DNA of 64,000 nt from Thalassobacillus devorans MSP14. Its GTDB lineage: Bacteria > Bacillota > Bacilli > Bacillales > Halobacillaceae. Location: assembly GCF_000496835.1 (NCBI RefSeq), contig NZ_KI543237.1, forward strand, positions 390,364 through 454,363, written 5' to 3'. Numbering within the stretch: the stretch's first letter is position 1; each line of letters begins with the position of its first letter. The position numbers and the translations under genes are program-made. Shown here in pieces: positions 33,881-41,988 of the stretch. The notes under the pieces are model-generated. The model saw only the letters and a list, made by a program, of their open reading frames with translations. It was not told the DNA's origin and did not search any database.

Positions 33881-33988
33881 TTATTCTTGTAAACTTTTAT
33901 TCTTATATCTTTTGTTTGAATAAGGAACGCGAACGGTCTTTCTATTTGGTTCAATCTAAAAACTCTTTTAAGATGGACTGCCTTCCCT

Positions 33989-35809
33989 TTATTCATGAAA
34001 GGTTTGGTACAGATAGACAGAGAGCTGAACTTTCAAATAGTCTTTATACTCATTCAAAGTTATATTAAGGAGTTCCTCAATTTTTTTGATCCGGTGGTAG
34101 AGGGTATTCGTATGGATATGAAGGTCTTTAGCAGTTACTGCCATGGAGCGGTTATTCTGGACATAGGTGCATAGGGTGTGGAAGAGATCAGAATGCTTGT
34201 CGCCTTCTGTCCATAACGGTGCAAGCGTCTCATGCAGGAACATATCGATATCCTCTGGCGGATGGTTGATAAACAAGCGGCTGATTCCAATATCACGGTA
34301 ATGGAGGACCCCTTTCTTATTCTGTTTTTTTAAGTATAAAAGAGCCTGCTCTGCTTTCTCCTGGTTTTTCTTAGCCTGACCTGGAATATAGTCACCCGAG
34401 CTGATGCCTGCCCTCGCTGATACGGTATAACGCTCATTCCACCATTCTATGCTTTCTTGAATAGCCTTTCTCATGTATGCTCCACTGCTTGCATTGTCAG
34501 TTGAATAAAAAAAGGTGATTTTGTTGTTATAGCTGAATAGCAGGCTGTTTTTGGCGCCGACCTTGCTTTTCAGATGTGCGAGTAAAAGCAGTGTTTCGTT
34601 TTCCAAAGCGTGGAGATCAACATTGCCGTCCAGTTCAATGATGGTCGTCTGAATATATGAGTGCAGGGATATACCCAGATCATTTGCTGCCATTTCTGCT
34701 TGTTGAGGATTGTTGATGCTTAAAAATTGATGGTAACGTTCATACGTTTTTTTATACTTGATCTCTGTCTGTGATCGCTGCTTCATGACTTCCAGCGCAA
34801 GAATAGGTACGCCTTGTTCAATAATGAGTCGGTCAAGCTGAGATAAGGCGGTGCCTTTTATTGTCATAATACATCCAAGAAAGACAGTGCCCGATCGAAT
34901 GGGATGTACATAATACGTAGTCTCCCATTGGCCATCGACCGTGACATAAGCAGGTTCTGTCCGGCCGGCAAATAGAAGGAAAATATCATCCAGGCATTCT
35001 GTCATGGGTCGCTTATGTTGAGGATGGTGTTTTCCTTCGAGATAATCTGCATAAATGACGCTGTTTTCCATCATTTGATTCATCTCTGTTAAGACCACAT
35101 TCAATCCTTTGTTCTGAATAGATAATCGTGTAAGGAGATTATGGATTTCTGTTCTTCTTGCCAGCAGATCATTGGCTTCCTGGAGTTTTTCAGACAGGCT
35201 GGTGATTTCGTTCAAGCTTTCCTGTACATCCGAATGAAGCTGCGCATTATGAATCGCGATAGCCGCCTGGGAAGTGAAACTTTGCAGGAGCAGGAGGTCG
35301 GTTTCGCTCAGCCCTTCCTCTGTGTCGTAACAATGAAGTGTCATTACGCCGATTCGCTTTGAACGGTAGGAGATAGGTACGGACATAAGCGATTTTATAT
35401 CTTGTCTATATAGTTGGGCTTTTTGAAGGTGGTCGAAGTTTTCTTTGCTTAAATTATCCATGCTGCCATAAATCTCTTTTTCCGTATAAATGAGTTTGAC
35501 AAACCCGTCTTTGAAGACTTTTCCGGTAATGGATTCACCTACTCTTACTTTGAACGATTGAATGTTCTCGTTAAAACCGGTATACGCCTTGACAACCAAT
35601 TTTTCGGAAACTGAATCGTACAGCTGAATATAGCCTGCATTGGCTGACTTAAATATATCGGTAGTAAAGCACATGATTTTTTTCAGTACTTCTTCCAGAT
35701 TAAGCGTCGAGCTGATTGCCTGAAAACTTTCCATGAGGTTCATCATATCACGGTGAGCCTTTTGGTATTCTTCTTTTAATTGCTGAAGGGATCCTTCCAT
35801 GTTTTTCAT
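33989..35809 (-). CDS. GAF domain / PucR-type transcriptional regulator (second copy)
   Basis: 606 residues, built like the regulator at 20809-22584. A coiled N-terminus precedes a GAF domain (about 25-185, with VRVGESITGKVF and SFTSQAAIAIHNAQL), a coiled linker, a middle sensory region and a C-terminal PucR helix-turn-helix (about 550-604, YVQNNRSMAVTAKDLHIHTNTLYHRIKKI). ATG at 35809 follows AGGAGGAG. It is divergent from the DUF5058/M20 operon, with two inverted repeats in the shared 210-base region, so it is probably both autoregulated and the operon's control protein. Confidence 0.88.
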   Translation of the reverse strand: MKNMEGSLQQLKEEYQKAHRDMMNLMESFQAISSTLNLEEVLKKIMCFTTDIFKSANAGYIQLYDSVSEKLVVKAYTGFNENIQSFKVRVGESITGKVFKDGFVKLIYTEKEIYGSMDNLSKENFDHLQKAQLYRQDIKSLMSVPISYRSKRIGVMTLHCYDTEEGLSETDLLLLQSFTSQAAIAIHNAQLHSDVQESLNEITSLSEKLQEANDLLARRTEIHNLLTRLSIQNKGLNVVLTEMNQMMENSVIYADYLEGKHHPQHKRPMTECLDDIFLLFAGRTEPAYVTVDGQWETTYYVHPIRSGTVFLGCIMTIKGTALSQLDRLIIEQGVPILALEVMKQRSQTEIKYKKTYERYHQFLSINNPQQAEMAANDLGISLHSYIQTTIIELDGNVDLHALENETLLLLAHLKSKVGAKNSLLFSYNNKITFFYSTDNASSGAYMRKAIQESIEWWNERYTVSARAGISSGDYIPGQAKKNQEKAEQALLYLKKQNKKGVLHYRDIGISRLFINHPPEDIDMFLHETLAPLWTEGDKHSDLFHTLCTYVQNNRSMAVTAKDLHIHTNTLYHRIKKIEELLNITLNEYKDYLKVQLSVYLYQTFHE

Positions 35810-35827
35810 CGTCTCCTCCTAAATATG

Positions 35828-35868
35828 TGGATATCAACAATAATTTTACAGAATATTGTTGATATCCA
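35828..35868. promoter_or_regulatory. Inverted repeat 1 in the divergent regulatory region
   Basis: Perfect 15-base arms TGGATATCAACAATA and TATTGTTGATATCCA with an 11-base spacer, 19 bases from the regulator start. Likely a binding site of the GAF-PucR protein. Confidence 0.65.
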
Positions 35869-35878
35869 TATTGATACT

Positions 35879-35907
35879 TTATCTGAAATTATATACTATT
35901 CAGATAA
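35879..35907. promoter_or_regulatory. Inverted repeat 2 in the divergent regulatory region
   Basis: Perfect 9-base arms TTATCTGAA and TTCAGATAA with an 11-base spacer, the same spacer length as the neighbouring repeat. The arm sequence differs from repeat 1, so a second regulator or a promoter element is possible. Confidence 0.55.
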
Positions 35908-36019
35908 TATTGAAAATTAATATTCAAAAATCTCTAAAGTCGGGTGGTGAGTATTTTTACATACAACGTGGTCTTTGTTGGAGAACGTGTGCTTTTTGCA
36001 GGACAAGGAGGAAAAATTC

Positions 36020-36727
36020 ATGGAAAACGTGATGGAATTAGCCAATAGCACCGGGCTTTGGATTTTCGCTTTACTCGTTGCTGGAATTGTTGTGTTTCAG
36101 GCAATCACATTTATCCGGCTTGCGACGAAAACAAGTGCTTCTGTCGGAATGACTCCAGATGAGGTGAGAGCAGCGATAAGGACTGGAGCAATCAGCTCGT
36201 TAGGCCCTTCGTTAGCGATTGTATTTGTTGTCATTTCCTTCATGACATTGATAGGAGATCCTATATCCCTTATGCGCATTGGAATTATTGGTTCAGCTGC
36301 AATAGAAACCGTAGGCGCAAGCCTGGGTTCAGAAGCAGCTGGAGCAGGCTTAGGCTCTGAGAATTTTACCGGGCAGGCGTTTACGAATGCTGTATGGGTG
36401 ATGTGCCTCGGTGGCATAGGATGGATGTTATTTGTCGCGTTATTCACGAAGTCACTAGGAAAAATTCAGCATAAAGCCGCAGCCAAAAACAAAAATGTAA
36501 ACGCTTTAAAGGCTGTCTCAACTGCCGCAATGATAGGCGCCTTCAGCTATCTTGGAGGCAGGGAAATGGTAAAAGGATTCAGTGAATCTATCGTCCTGGT
36601 AGCAGCGTTCATTGTAATGCCGATCATTATGTGGATATCCCATAAATTGAACTGGGCCTGGTTAAGAGAGTGGTCACTGGGTCTAGTCATCATAGTCGGA
36701 ATAGCTGTCGGCTATTTTATATCTTAA
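36020..36727 (+). CDS. DUF5058 family membrane protein, probable transporter subunit
   Basis: 235 residues from ATG 36020, eight bases after AAGGAGG; an upstream ATG at 35975 lacks a site. About six hydrophobic helices, a glycine-rich stretch (GASLGSEAAGAGLGSENFTG) between helices 3 and 4, and LSSLGPSLAIVFVVIS-like segments resemble DUF5058. Function is not established for the family. It is followed by a second membrane protein and an M20 amidase, suggesting a two-part importer for the amidase substrate. Confidence 0.75.
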   Translation: MENVMELANSTGLWIFALLVAGIVVFQAITFIRLATKTSASVGMTPDEVRAAIRTGAISSLGPSLAIVFVVISFMTLIGDPISLMRIGIIGSAAIETVGASLGSEAAGAGLGSENFTGQAFTNAVWVMCLGGIGWMLFVALFTKSLGKIQHKAAAKNKNVNALKAVSTAAMIGAFSYLGGREMVKGFSESIVLVAAFIVMPIIMWISHKLNWAWLREWSLGLVIIVGIAVGYFIS

Positions 36728-36748
36728 CTAGAAAGGAAGGCGATGAAT

Positions 36749-37480
36749 ATGTCTATTCCTGCAGGACGAAATCAGGTTAGCGAAAGCACGATCGATACCC
36801 GGGAAACCTCTGAAGAAACGATACTTGATTTTGAAACTTTTCATACGAAATCTCATTTTTGGGGACGTTTGACGATTTGGTCCGTGATCACTTTAACATT
36901 AATGGTCCCACTTTATCTTTCATTTGTGCTTGGTTTTCATCCTGGATGGTCTGCGATTCTTTCCGGTTTTGCTGCCTATGCCTCGATCATTGCAATCGTA
37001 TGGGTGGTCGAACCTATCAGTTATTATCCGGTATTAGGTGTATCTGGGACATATCTCGCCTTTTTAACCGGTAATATCGGAAACATGTGCCTTCCCTGTG
37101 CCTCTGTTGCTCAAAGCGTTGTTGGCGCTGAACCTGGTACAAAAAAAGGAGAAATCACTTCCACTTTAGCGATGGCCGCCGCATCTTTCGTCAATATTAT
37201 GATCATTTTATTCGTTATCCTGGGCGGCTCTTACTTATTATCACTTCTTCCTGCGTCTATCACAGATTCGTTTCGGTTTGTTCTTCCAGCCATTTTTGGA
37301 GGGGTGATCGCGCAATTCGCTATTCAAAAACCTTCGTGGGGAGCGATTGGAATAGCGTTTGGGTTATTCGTGAATATCGGTCCAATACCCAGGGCTTTCC
37401 AAACCTTTTTGTGTGTCCTCGGCACCATTGTCGTTTGCATGCTTTTGCAGAAAATGAAGGAACAAAAAGATAAAGCATGA
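36749..37480 (+). CDS. Membrane protein, probable partner of the DUF5058 protein
   Basis: About 243 residues; ATG 36749 is eight bases after GGAAGG, and ATG 36743 is only two bases away and less likely. A polar N-terminus (about 35 residues) precedes six or more hydrophobic segments, with a conserved-looking GNIGNMCLPCASVAQSVVGAEPGTKKGE loop containing two Cys. I do not recognise a named family. Its location, 21 bases after the DUF5058 gene, suggests the two form one transporter. Confidence 0.7.
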   Translation: MSIPAGRNQVSESTIDTRETSEETILDFETFHTKSHFWGRLTIWSVITLTLMVPLYLSFVLGFHPGWSAILSGFAAYASIIAIVWVVEPISYYPVLGVSGTYLAFLTGNIGNMCLPCASVAQSVVGAEPGTKKGEITSTLAMAAASFVNIMIILFVILGGSYLLSLLPASITDSFRFVLPAIFGGVIAQFAIQKPSWGAIGIAFGLFVNIGPIPRAFQTFLCVLGTIVVCMLLQKMKEQKDKA

Positions 37481-37522
37481 TGATTGATCCACTAAATTTA
37501 TTTATATTGGAGTGACAAAGCG

Positions 37523-38908
37523 ATGAGTAAACAACAGTTGATTGATGTGATGGAAAGCTTTCAATCGGAGTTTAGTGACATGGCCAAAGATATATGGGAA
37601 CACCCGCAATTGGCTTACGAAGAAACATATGCTTCCAATTTACAGCGATCTAAACTAAAAGAAGAAGGATTCCAGATAAGAAACATAGATGGAATGGAAA
37701 CAGCATTTATTGCTGAATATGGTAACGGAAAACCGGTAATTGGCGTTCTCGGTGAATATGATGCCTTAGAAGGATTATCGCAAAAAGTTAGTACCGCTAA
37801 GGAAGAACAGTCTCCAAACGGGTCCGGACACGGATGCGGTCATAATCTGCTTGGCACAGCAGGAGTCGAAGCCGTTTCAGCATTAAAAAAAGTGATGGAA
37901 GACAATCGTCTTGAAGGTACGATCCGCTACTACGGCTGTCCCGCAGAAGAAGTGCTGTCAGGAAAAACATTCATGGCCAGGGCAGGCGTTTTTGACGATC
38001 TGGATTGTGCATTGACCTGGCATCCGGGCTCTGCCAATCAAACTATGAATAAAAGTTTACAAGCTTTAGTATCTATTAAGTTCCATTTCAAAGGAACCCC
38101 GGCCCATGCTGCTGCTTCTCCTCATGCAGGAAGAAGTGCTTTGGATGCCGTAGAGCTGATGAATACCGGTGCAAACTACCTGCGCGAGCATATATTGGAC
38201 GGCTCACGTATTCATTACGTCATATCAAATGGAGGAGCAGCTCCTAATATTGTTCCGGAAGATGCCAGTGTATGGTATTATTTGCGGGCGAAAAATAGCA
38301 AAGAAGTGCATCATATGCTGGAACGATTGAAGAAAATTGCTCAGGGAGCTGCTTTAATGACAGAAACAGAATTCCATTCTGAAATCTCTGCTTCTGCTTA
38401 TGAAACGCTGCCAAACTATAACTTGAATGATCTGATGTATGAAAATATGACAGCCTTCAACAACATGACCTTTACCGATGAAGAACAGCATTTTGCGAAG
38501 GAGCTGGTAACATCCCTCGATCCCAACCTTCATTCCGAAACAGAAGAAGTCCAACTGCTGCCAGTTGAATGTCAAAATAATGAATGGGAAAAAGGCCAAA
38601 CATTTACAGCTTCTACAGATGTTGGGGATGTCTCGTGGATTACGCCGACAGGGTCCGTTTTTACGACTTGTTCACCAGCAGGCGTCCAACTCCATTCCTG
38701 GCAGGCTACCGCTTCTTTTGGTTCTACGATCGGATTAAAAGGGATGCACCTCGCAGCAAGAACGTTGGCCCTGACCGCTTATGATCTACTCACAAATCCT
38801 AATAATATTTTAGAGAAAGCAAAAGAAGAATTCCATAAAAGCACGGAAGGAAGGTCTTATGAACCTGGAATCCCGGATGAAGTAAAACCTCCTTCCATCG
38901 GTGAATAA
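37523..38908 (+). CDS. M20 family amidohydrolase, AbgB-like
   Basis: 461 residues. Metal-binding segments GEYDALEGLSQ, SGHGCGHNLLG, YGCPAEEVLSGKTFMARAG and LTWHPGS match the M20D (aminobenzoyl-glutamate hydrolase B / indole-acetyl-amino-acid hydrolase) group. A dimerisation domain (about 190-300) begins KGTPAHAAASPHAGRSALDAVELM. It hydrolyses an amide bond of an N-acyl amino acid in the cytoplasm. It is the last gene of the operon and is followed by a clear terminator. There is no AbgA partner, so the true substrate may differ from p-aminobenzoyl-glutamate. Confidence 0.88.
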   Translation: MSKQQLIDVMESFQSEFSDMAKDIWEHPQLAYEETYASNLQRSKLKEEGFQIRNIDGMETAFIAEYGNGKPVIGVLGEYDALEGLSQKVSTAKEEQSPNGSGHGCGHNLLGTAGVEAVSALKKVMEDNRLEGTIRYYGCPAEEVLSGKTFMARAGVFDDLDCALTWHPGSANQTMNKSLQALVSIKFHFKGTPAHAAASPHAGRSALDAVELMNTGANYLREHILDGSRIHYVISNGGAAPNIVPEDASVWYYLRAKNSKEVHHMLERLKKIAQGAALMTETEFHSEISASAYETLPNYNLNDLMYENMTAFNNMTFTDEEQHFAKELVTSLDPNLHSETEEVQLLPVECQNNEWEKGQTFTASTDVGDVSWITPTGSVFTTCSPAGVQLHSWQATASFGSTIGLKGMHLAARTLALTAYDLLTNPNNILEKAKEEFHKSTEGRSYEPGIPDEVKPPSIGE

Positions 38909-39023
38909 CCATTTAAAAACCTTTGCTTTCAAACACCTGGAAGGATGAAGTTAATTAATCAGCTTCAAAGAAAAGCCCCCACGAAAGCCCCGTCAATATA
39001 TTTTTGTTCCATAAAATTAATGA

Positions 39024-39063
39024 AAACCCTGGGATCTAAAATAATAGATTCCCAGGTTTTTTT
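39024..39063 (+). terminator. Terminator of the DUF5058/M20 operon
   Basis: AAACCCTGGGATCTA pairs with TAGATTCCCAGGTTT (one mismatch) followed by a run of seven T. The surrounding gap 38909-39284 holds this, the dehydratase promoter and a micro frame, and no other gene. Confidence 0.92.
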
Positions 39064-39129
39064 AATTTCTTTGCATCTTTCCAGCACTGGAAAAGTTAAA
39101 AAAATACTAAGATACCTATATTTTTTCTA

Positions 39130-39158
39130 GAGACTTTAACTAGTCAGAAAATTATAAT
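39130..39158 (+). promoter_or_regulatory. Activator-type promoter of the dehydratase operon
   Basis: A perfect TATAAT (39153-39158) is preceded at 17 bases by GAGACT, a poor -35 (3 of 6). The weak -35 fits activation by the AraC-type response regulator encoded at 46022. The long leader (about 120 bases) includes a ribosome binding site-like GGAGTGAGG. Confidence 0.5.
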
Positions 39159-39185
39159 AAATATAAATAATATAGGAGTGAGGAC

Positions 39186-39194
39186 ATGATTTAA
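39186..39194 (+). other. Two-codon micro frame (ATG ATT TAA) in the dehydratase leader
   Basis: ATG at 39186, followed by one Ile codon and TAA, lies two bases after GGAGTGAGG, a better ribosome binding site than the one before the dehydratase start (39285). Such start-stop elements can load and release ribosomes or be relics. Function is unknown. Confidence 0.3.
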
Positions 39195-39284
39195 CTACTA
39201 ATCCTAAGAAGTATTTGATGGTGAAAAAACAACGTTATTCTCCTATTATTACCAAATATATATTGAAAGAGGGTTATTTCTATT

Positions 39285-40952
39285 ATGTTGCAGTCTAAAC
39301 GATTTGAAATTTTGAAAGAAAGACCTGTCAATAAAGATGGATTTGTAACAGAATGGCCTGAAATGGGCTTCGTAGCCATGTCAAGCCCTAATGATCCAAA
39401 GCCTTCTATAAAGGTTAAAGATGGAAAGATTATAGAATTGGATGAAAAAAAGCGGGAAGATTTTGATATGTTAGACCAGTTTATAGCGGATTATACAATC
39501 GACCCTTCTTCAGCTGAAGAAGTCATGAAACTTGACAGCATGGATATCTCTCGAAAACTTGTCGATATAAATGTATCTCGTGCAGAAATACTGGAAATCT
39601 CCAAAGGGATGACTCCGGCTAAGGTACTAGAGGTGCTCAATCATATGAATGTGGTAGAAATGATGATGGCCTTGCAAAAAATGAGGGCAAGAAAAACCCC
39701 ATCTAACCAGTGCCATGTTACAAACACTCGTGATAACCCAATATTGATGGCAGCAGATGCTGCAGAAGCCGGCCTCTATGGTTTTGATGAACAGGAAACG
39801 ACTGTAGGAGTTGTCAGATATGCTCCTTTCAACGCATTAGCACTCCTCGTCGGCTCTCAAACGGCCCGAGGTGGAATCTTAACCCAGGACTCACTAGAAG
39901 AAGCGACAGAACTACGCTTGGCAATGCTTGGTTTAACCTCTTACGCTGAAACAATTTCCATTTACGGCACAGAGCCTGTGTTCATTGATGGGGATGACAC
40001 GCCATGGTCAAAATCATTTTTAGCCTCCGCATATGCTTCCCGTGGAGCAAAGATGCGTTTCACATCAGGAACAGGCTCAGAAGTCCAAATGGCTGGCGCA
40101 GAAGGTAAATCGATGCTCTATTTAGAAATACGCTGCGTGATGATGGCCAAGGGTGTAGGCGTACAAGGTTTACAAAATGGTTCGATTAGCTGTATTGGTA
40201 TACCTGCTTCTGTACCAAGTGGGATCAGGGCTGTACTGGCTGAAAACTTAGCAACTACTTTGTTCGATATGGAAGTTGCCTCTGGTAATGATCAGACATT
40301 TTCGCATTCCGAAATAAGACGAAGTGCCAAAATGCTTTGTCAAATGCTGCCAGGAACTGATTTTATTTTCTCAGGTTTCAGCGCTGTCCCAAATAACGAA
40401 GATATGTTTGCAGGGTCGAACATGGATTCAAGTGATCTTGACGACTACTTGATTATTCAGCGAGACATGATGGTAGACGGGGGACTCAAGCCAGTAAATG
40501 AGGAGGATGTGATTGAAGTCCGCTACCAGGCTGCAAAATCATTACAAGCCATCTTTGAAGAATTCGGCTTTCCTGCTATTACGGACGAAGAAGTCGATGC
40601 CGCAACTTATGCTAACAGCAGTGAAGATATGCCTCAAAGAAATGTTGTAGAAGATCTTAAAGCTGCTGAGCGTATCTTACAAGATGGAATTTCAGGATTT
40701 GATGTAGCACTCGCCCTTGCACACCGCGGATATGAAACAACTGCTGAACGAATTTTTAGTTTGTTGAAACAAAGAGTTGCAGGAGATTATTTACACACTT
40801 CGGCCATTATCAATAAAGATAATGTCGTTGTAAGTGCGGTAAATGATGAAAACGATTACAAAGGTCCGGGTACAGGGTACAGGCTTAGTCCCGAGAGATG
40901 GGATGAAATAAAAAATATTCGTCAAGCGATCAGTCCGAGAGACTTTGACTAA
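39285..40952 (+). CDS. dhaB1: B12-dependent glycerol/diol dehydratase large subunit
   Basis: 555 residues, the same length as Klebsiella DhaB1 and very similar through SKRFEILKERPVNKDGFVTEWPE, CHVTNTRDNPILMAADAAEAG, SGTGSEVQMAGAEGKSMLYLE, MLPGTDFIFSGFSAVPN and MFAGSN. The TIM barrel binds substrate and a divalent metal between itself and adenosylcobalamin. The enzyme converts glycerol to 3-hydroxypropionaldehyde or 1,2-propanediol to propionaldehyde by a radical mechanism. It is followed 15 bases on by the medium subunit. Substrate preference cannot be fixed from sequence alone. A cre-like 14-mer occurs within the gene at 40847-40860. Confidence 0.93.
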   Translation: MLQSKRFEILKERPVNKDGFVTEWPEMGFVAMSSPNDPKPSIKVKDGKIIELDEKKREDFDMLDQFIADYTIDPSSAEEVMKLDSMDISRKLVDINVSRAEILEISKGMTPAKVLEVLNHMNVVEMMMALQKMRARKTPSNQCHVTNTRDNPILMAADAAEAGLYGFDEQETTVGVVRYAPFNALALLVGSQTARGGILTQDSLEEATELRLAMLGLTSYAETISIYGTEPVFIDGDDTPWSKSFLASAYASRGAKMRFTSGTGSEVQMAGAEGKSMLYLEIRCVMMAKGVGVQGLQNGSISCIGIPASVPSGIRAVLAENLATTLFDMEVASGNDQTFSHSEIRRSAKMLCQMLPGTDFIFSGFSAVPNNEDMFAGSNMDSSDLDDYLIIQRDMMVDGGLKPVNEEDVIEVRYQAAKSLQAIFEEFGFPAITDEEVDAATYANSSEDMPQRNVVEDLKAAERILQDGISGFDVALALAHRGYETTAERIFSLLKQRVAGDYLHTSAIINKDNVVVSAVNDENDYKGPGTGYRLSPERWDEIKNIRQAISPRDFD

Positions 40953-40967
40953 ACAGGAGGAACAAAG

Positions 40968-41546
40968 ATGCCAACAGAAACTTTTTCTATTGAAATGAAC
41001 ATGACGGAAATTGGACCAGCTGCCAAAGGAACCAACCCTAAAGAAGTAATTGTTGCCATCGCCCCTGCTTTTGGTAAAGACATGAACAAAACGATTGTGG
41101 GTGTTGACCATATTTCCGTTCTTCGGGAAATACTTTCAGGAATTGAAGAGCAAGGCGCTGTTCCAAGGGTCATCCGCAGCATGAGCACAGCAGATCTAGC
41201 GTTCATGGGACATGGTGCTGCTAAACTAAGCGGTTCTGGTATAGCTATAGGATTGCAGTCGAGGGGGACAACGGTAATCCATCAACGCGACCTCGATCCC
41301 CTTAGTAACTTTGAATTATTCCCTCAATCGCCATTAATTACATTAGAAACATATCGAATGATTGGCAGAAATGCCGCTTCTTATGCATTAGGAGAAAGTC
41401 CAAATCCAGTACCTGTAGTAAATGACCAAATGGCTCGTCCTAAATACCAGGCTGCCGCGGCTCTGCTTTATTTAAAAGAATGCAAATCACTGGTGAAAAA
41501 TAAGAAACCAATGGAATTAAAGGTAGAATTTTCAATTAAAGCATAA
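40968..41546 (+). CDS. dhaB2: Glycerol/diol dehydratase medium subunit
   Basis: 192 residues. The cobalamin-contact fold shows VVAIAPAFGKDMNKTIVGVDHISVLREILSGIEEQG, VIRSMSTADLAFMGHGAAKLSGSGIAIGLQSRGTTVIHQRDL. The length matches Klebsiella DhaB2 (about 194) rather than PduD (about 224), so the N-terminal extension that targets diol dehydratase to microcompartments is absent. RBS AGGAGG precedes the ATG. Part of the alpha2-beta2-gamma2 dehydratase. Confidence 0.92.
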   Translation: MPTETFSIEMNMTEIGPAAKGTNPKEVIVAIAPAFGKDMNKTIVGVDHISVLREILSGIEEQGAVPRVIRSMSTADLAFMGHGAAKLSGSGIAIGLQSRGTTVIHQRDLDPLSNFELFPQSPLITLETYRMIGRNAASYALGESPNPVPVVNDQMARPKYQAAAALLYLKECKSLVKNKKPMELKVEFSIKA

Positions 41547-41560
41547 TAGGAGGAAAGCAA

Positions 41561-41983
41561 ATGAAAAATTTAACAAGAGAAGACTACCCACTCGGTCAAA
41601 ATAGACCTGATTTATTATACACACCTAAGGAAAAAGCTTATAACGATCTAACTTTAGATGCTGCCCTTCATGGAGAAATAACATCTGCTGATTTACGTAT
41701 CAGTCCCAAGACCCTTGAAATGCATGCTGAAATCAGTGAAAGCTTAGGAAGGACACAACTTGCTAAAAATTTTCGCCGGGCTGCAGAAATGATTAATATA
41801 TCTGACTCCTGTATTTTAGAAATTTATAATTCCCTTAGACCTAACCGGTCAACCAAGGAAGAACTTTTAATGATTGCCGATGAGTTAGAAGAGGAATATG
41901 CTGCAAAAGAAAATGCAGAGCTGATTCGAGAAGCAGCAGATGTATACGAAAGACGAGGAACTTTAAGGAAAAGTGAGGATTAG
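41561..41983 (+). CDS. dhaB3: Glycerol/diol dehydratase small subunit
   Basis: 140 residues starting MKNLTREDYPLGQNRPDLLYTPKEKAYNDLT, an all-helical gamma subunit ending RRGTLRKSED. The length matches Klebsiella DhaB3 (about 141) and is shorter than PduE (about 173), again without a targeting extension. AGGAGG lies before the ATG. The reactivase gene starts six bases after its stop. Confidence 0.92.
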   Translation: MKNLTREDYPLGQNRPDLLYTPKEKAYNDLTLDAALHGEITSADLRISPKTLEMHAEISESLGRTQLAKNFRRAAEMINISDSCILEIYNSLRPNRSTKEELLMIADELEEEYAAKENAELIREAADVYERRGTLRKSED

Positions 41984-41988
41984 TTACA

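Noticed and set aside
38909-39284. Cobalamin riboswitch before the dehydratase operon
   Set aside because: I looked for the B12-box and the large multi-stem leader and saw neither; the gap is AT-rich with a terminator and a promoter.
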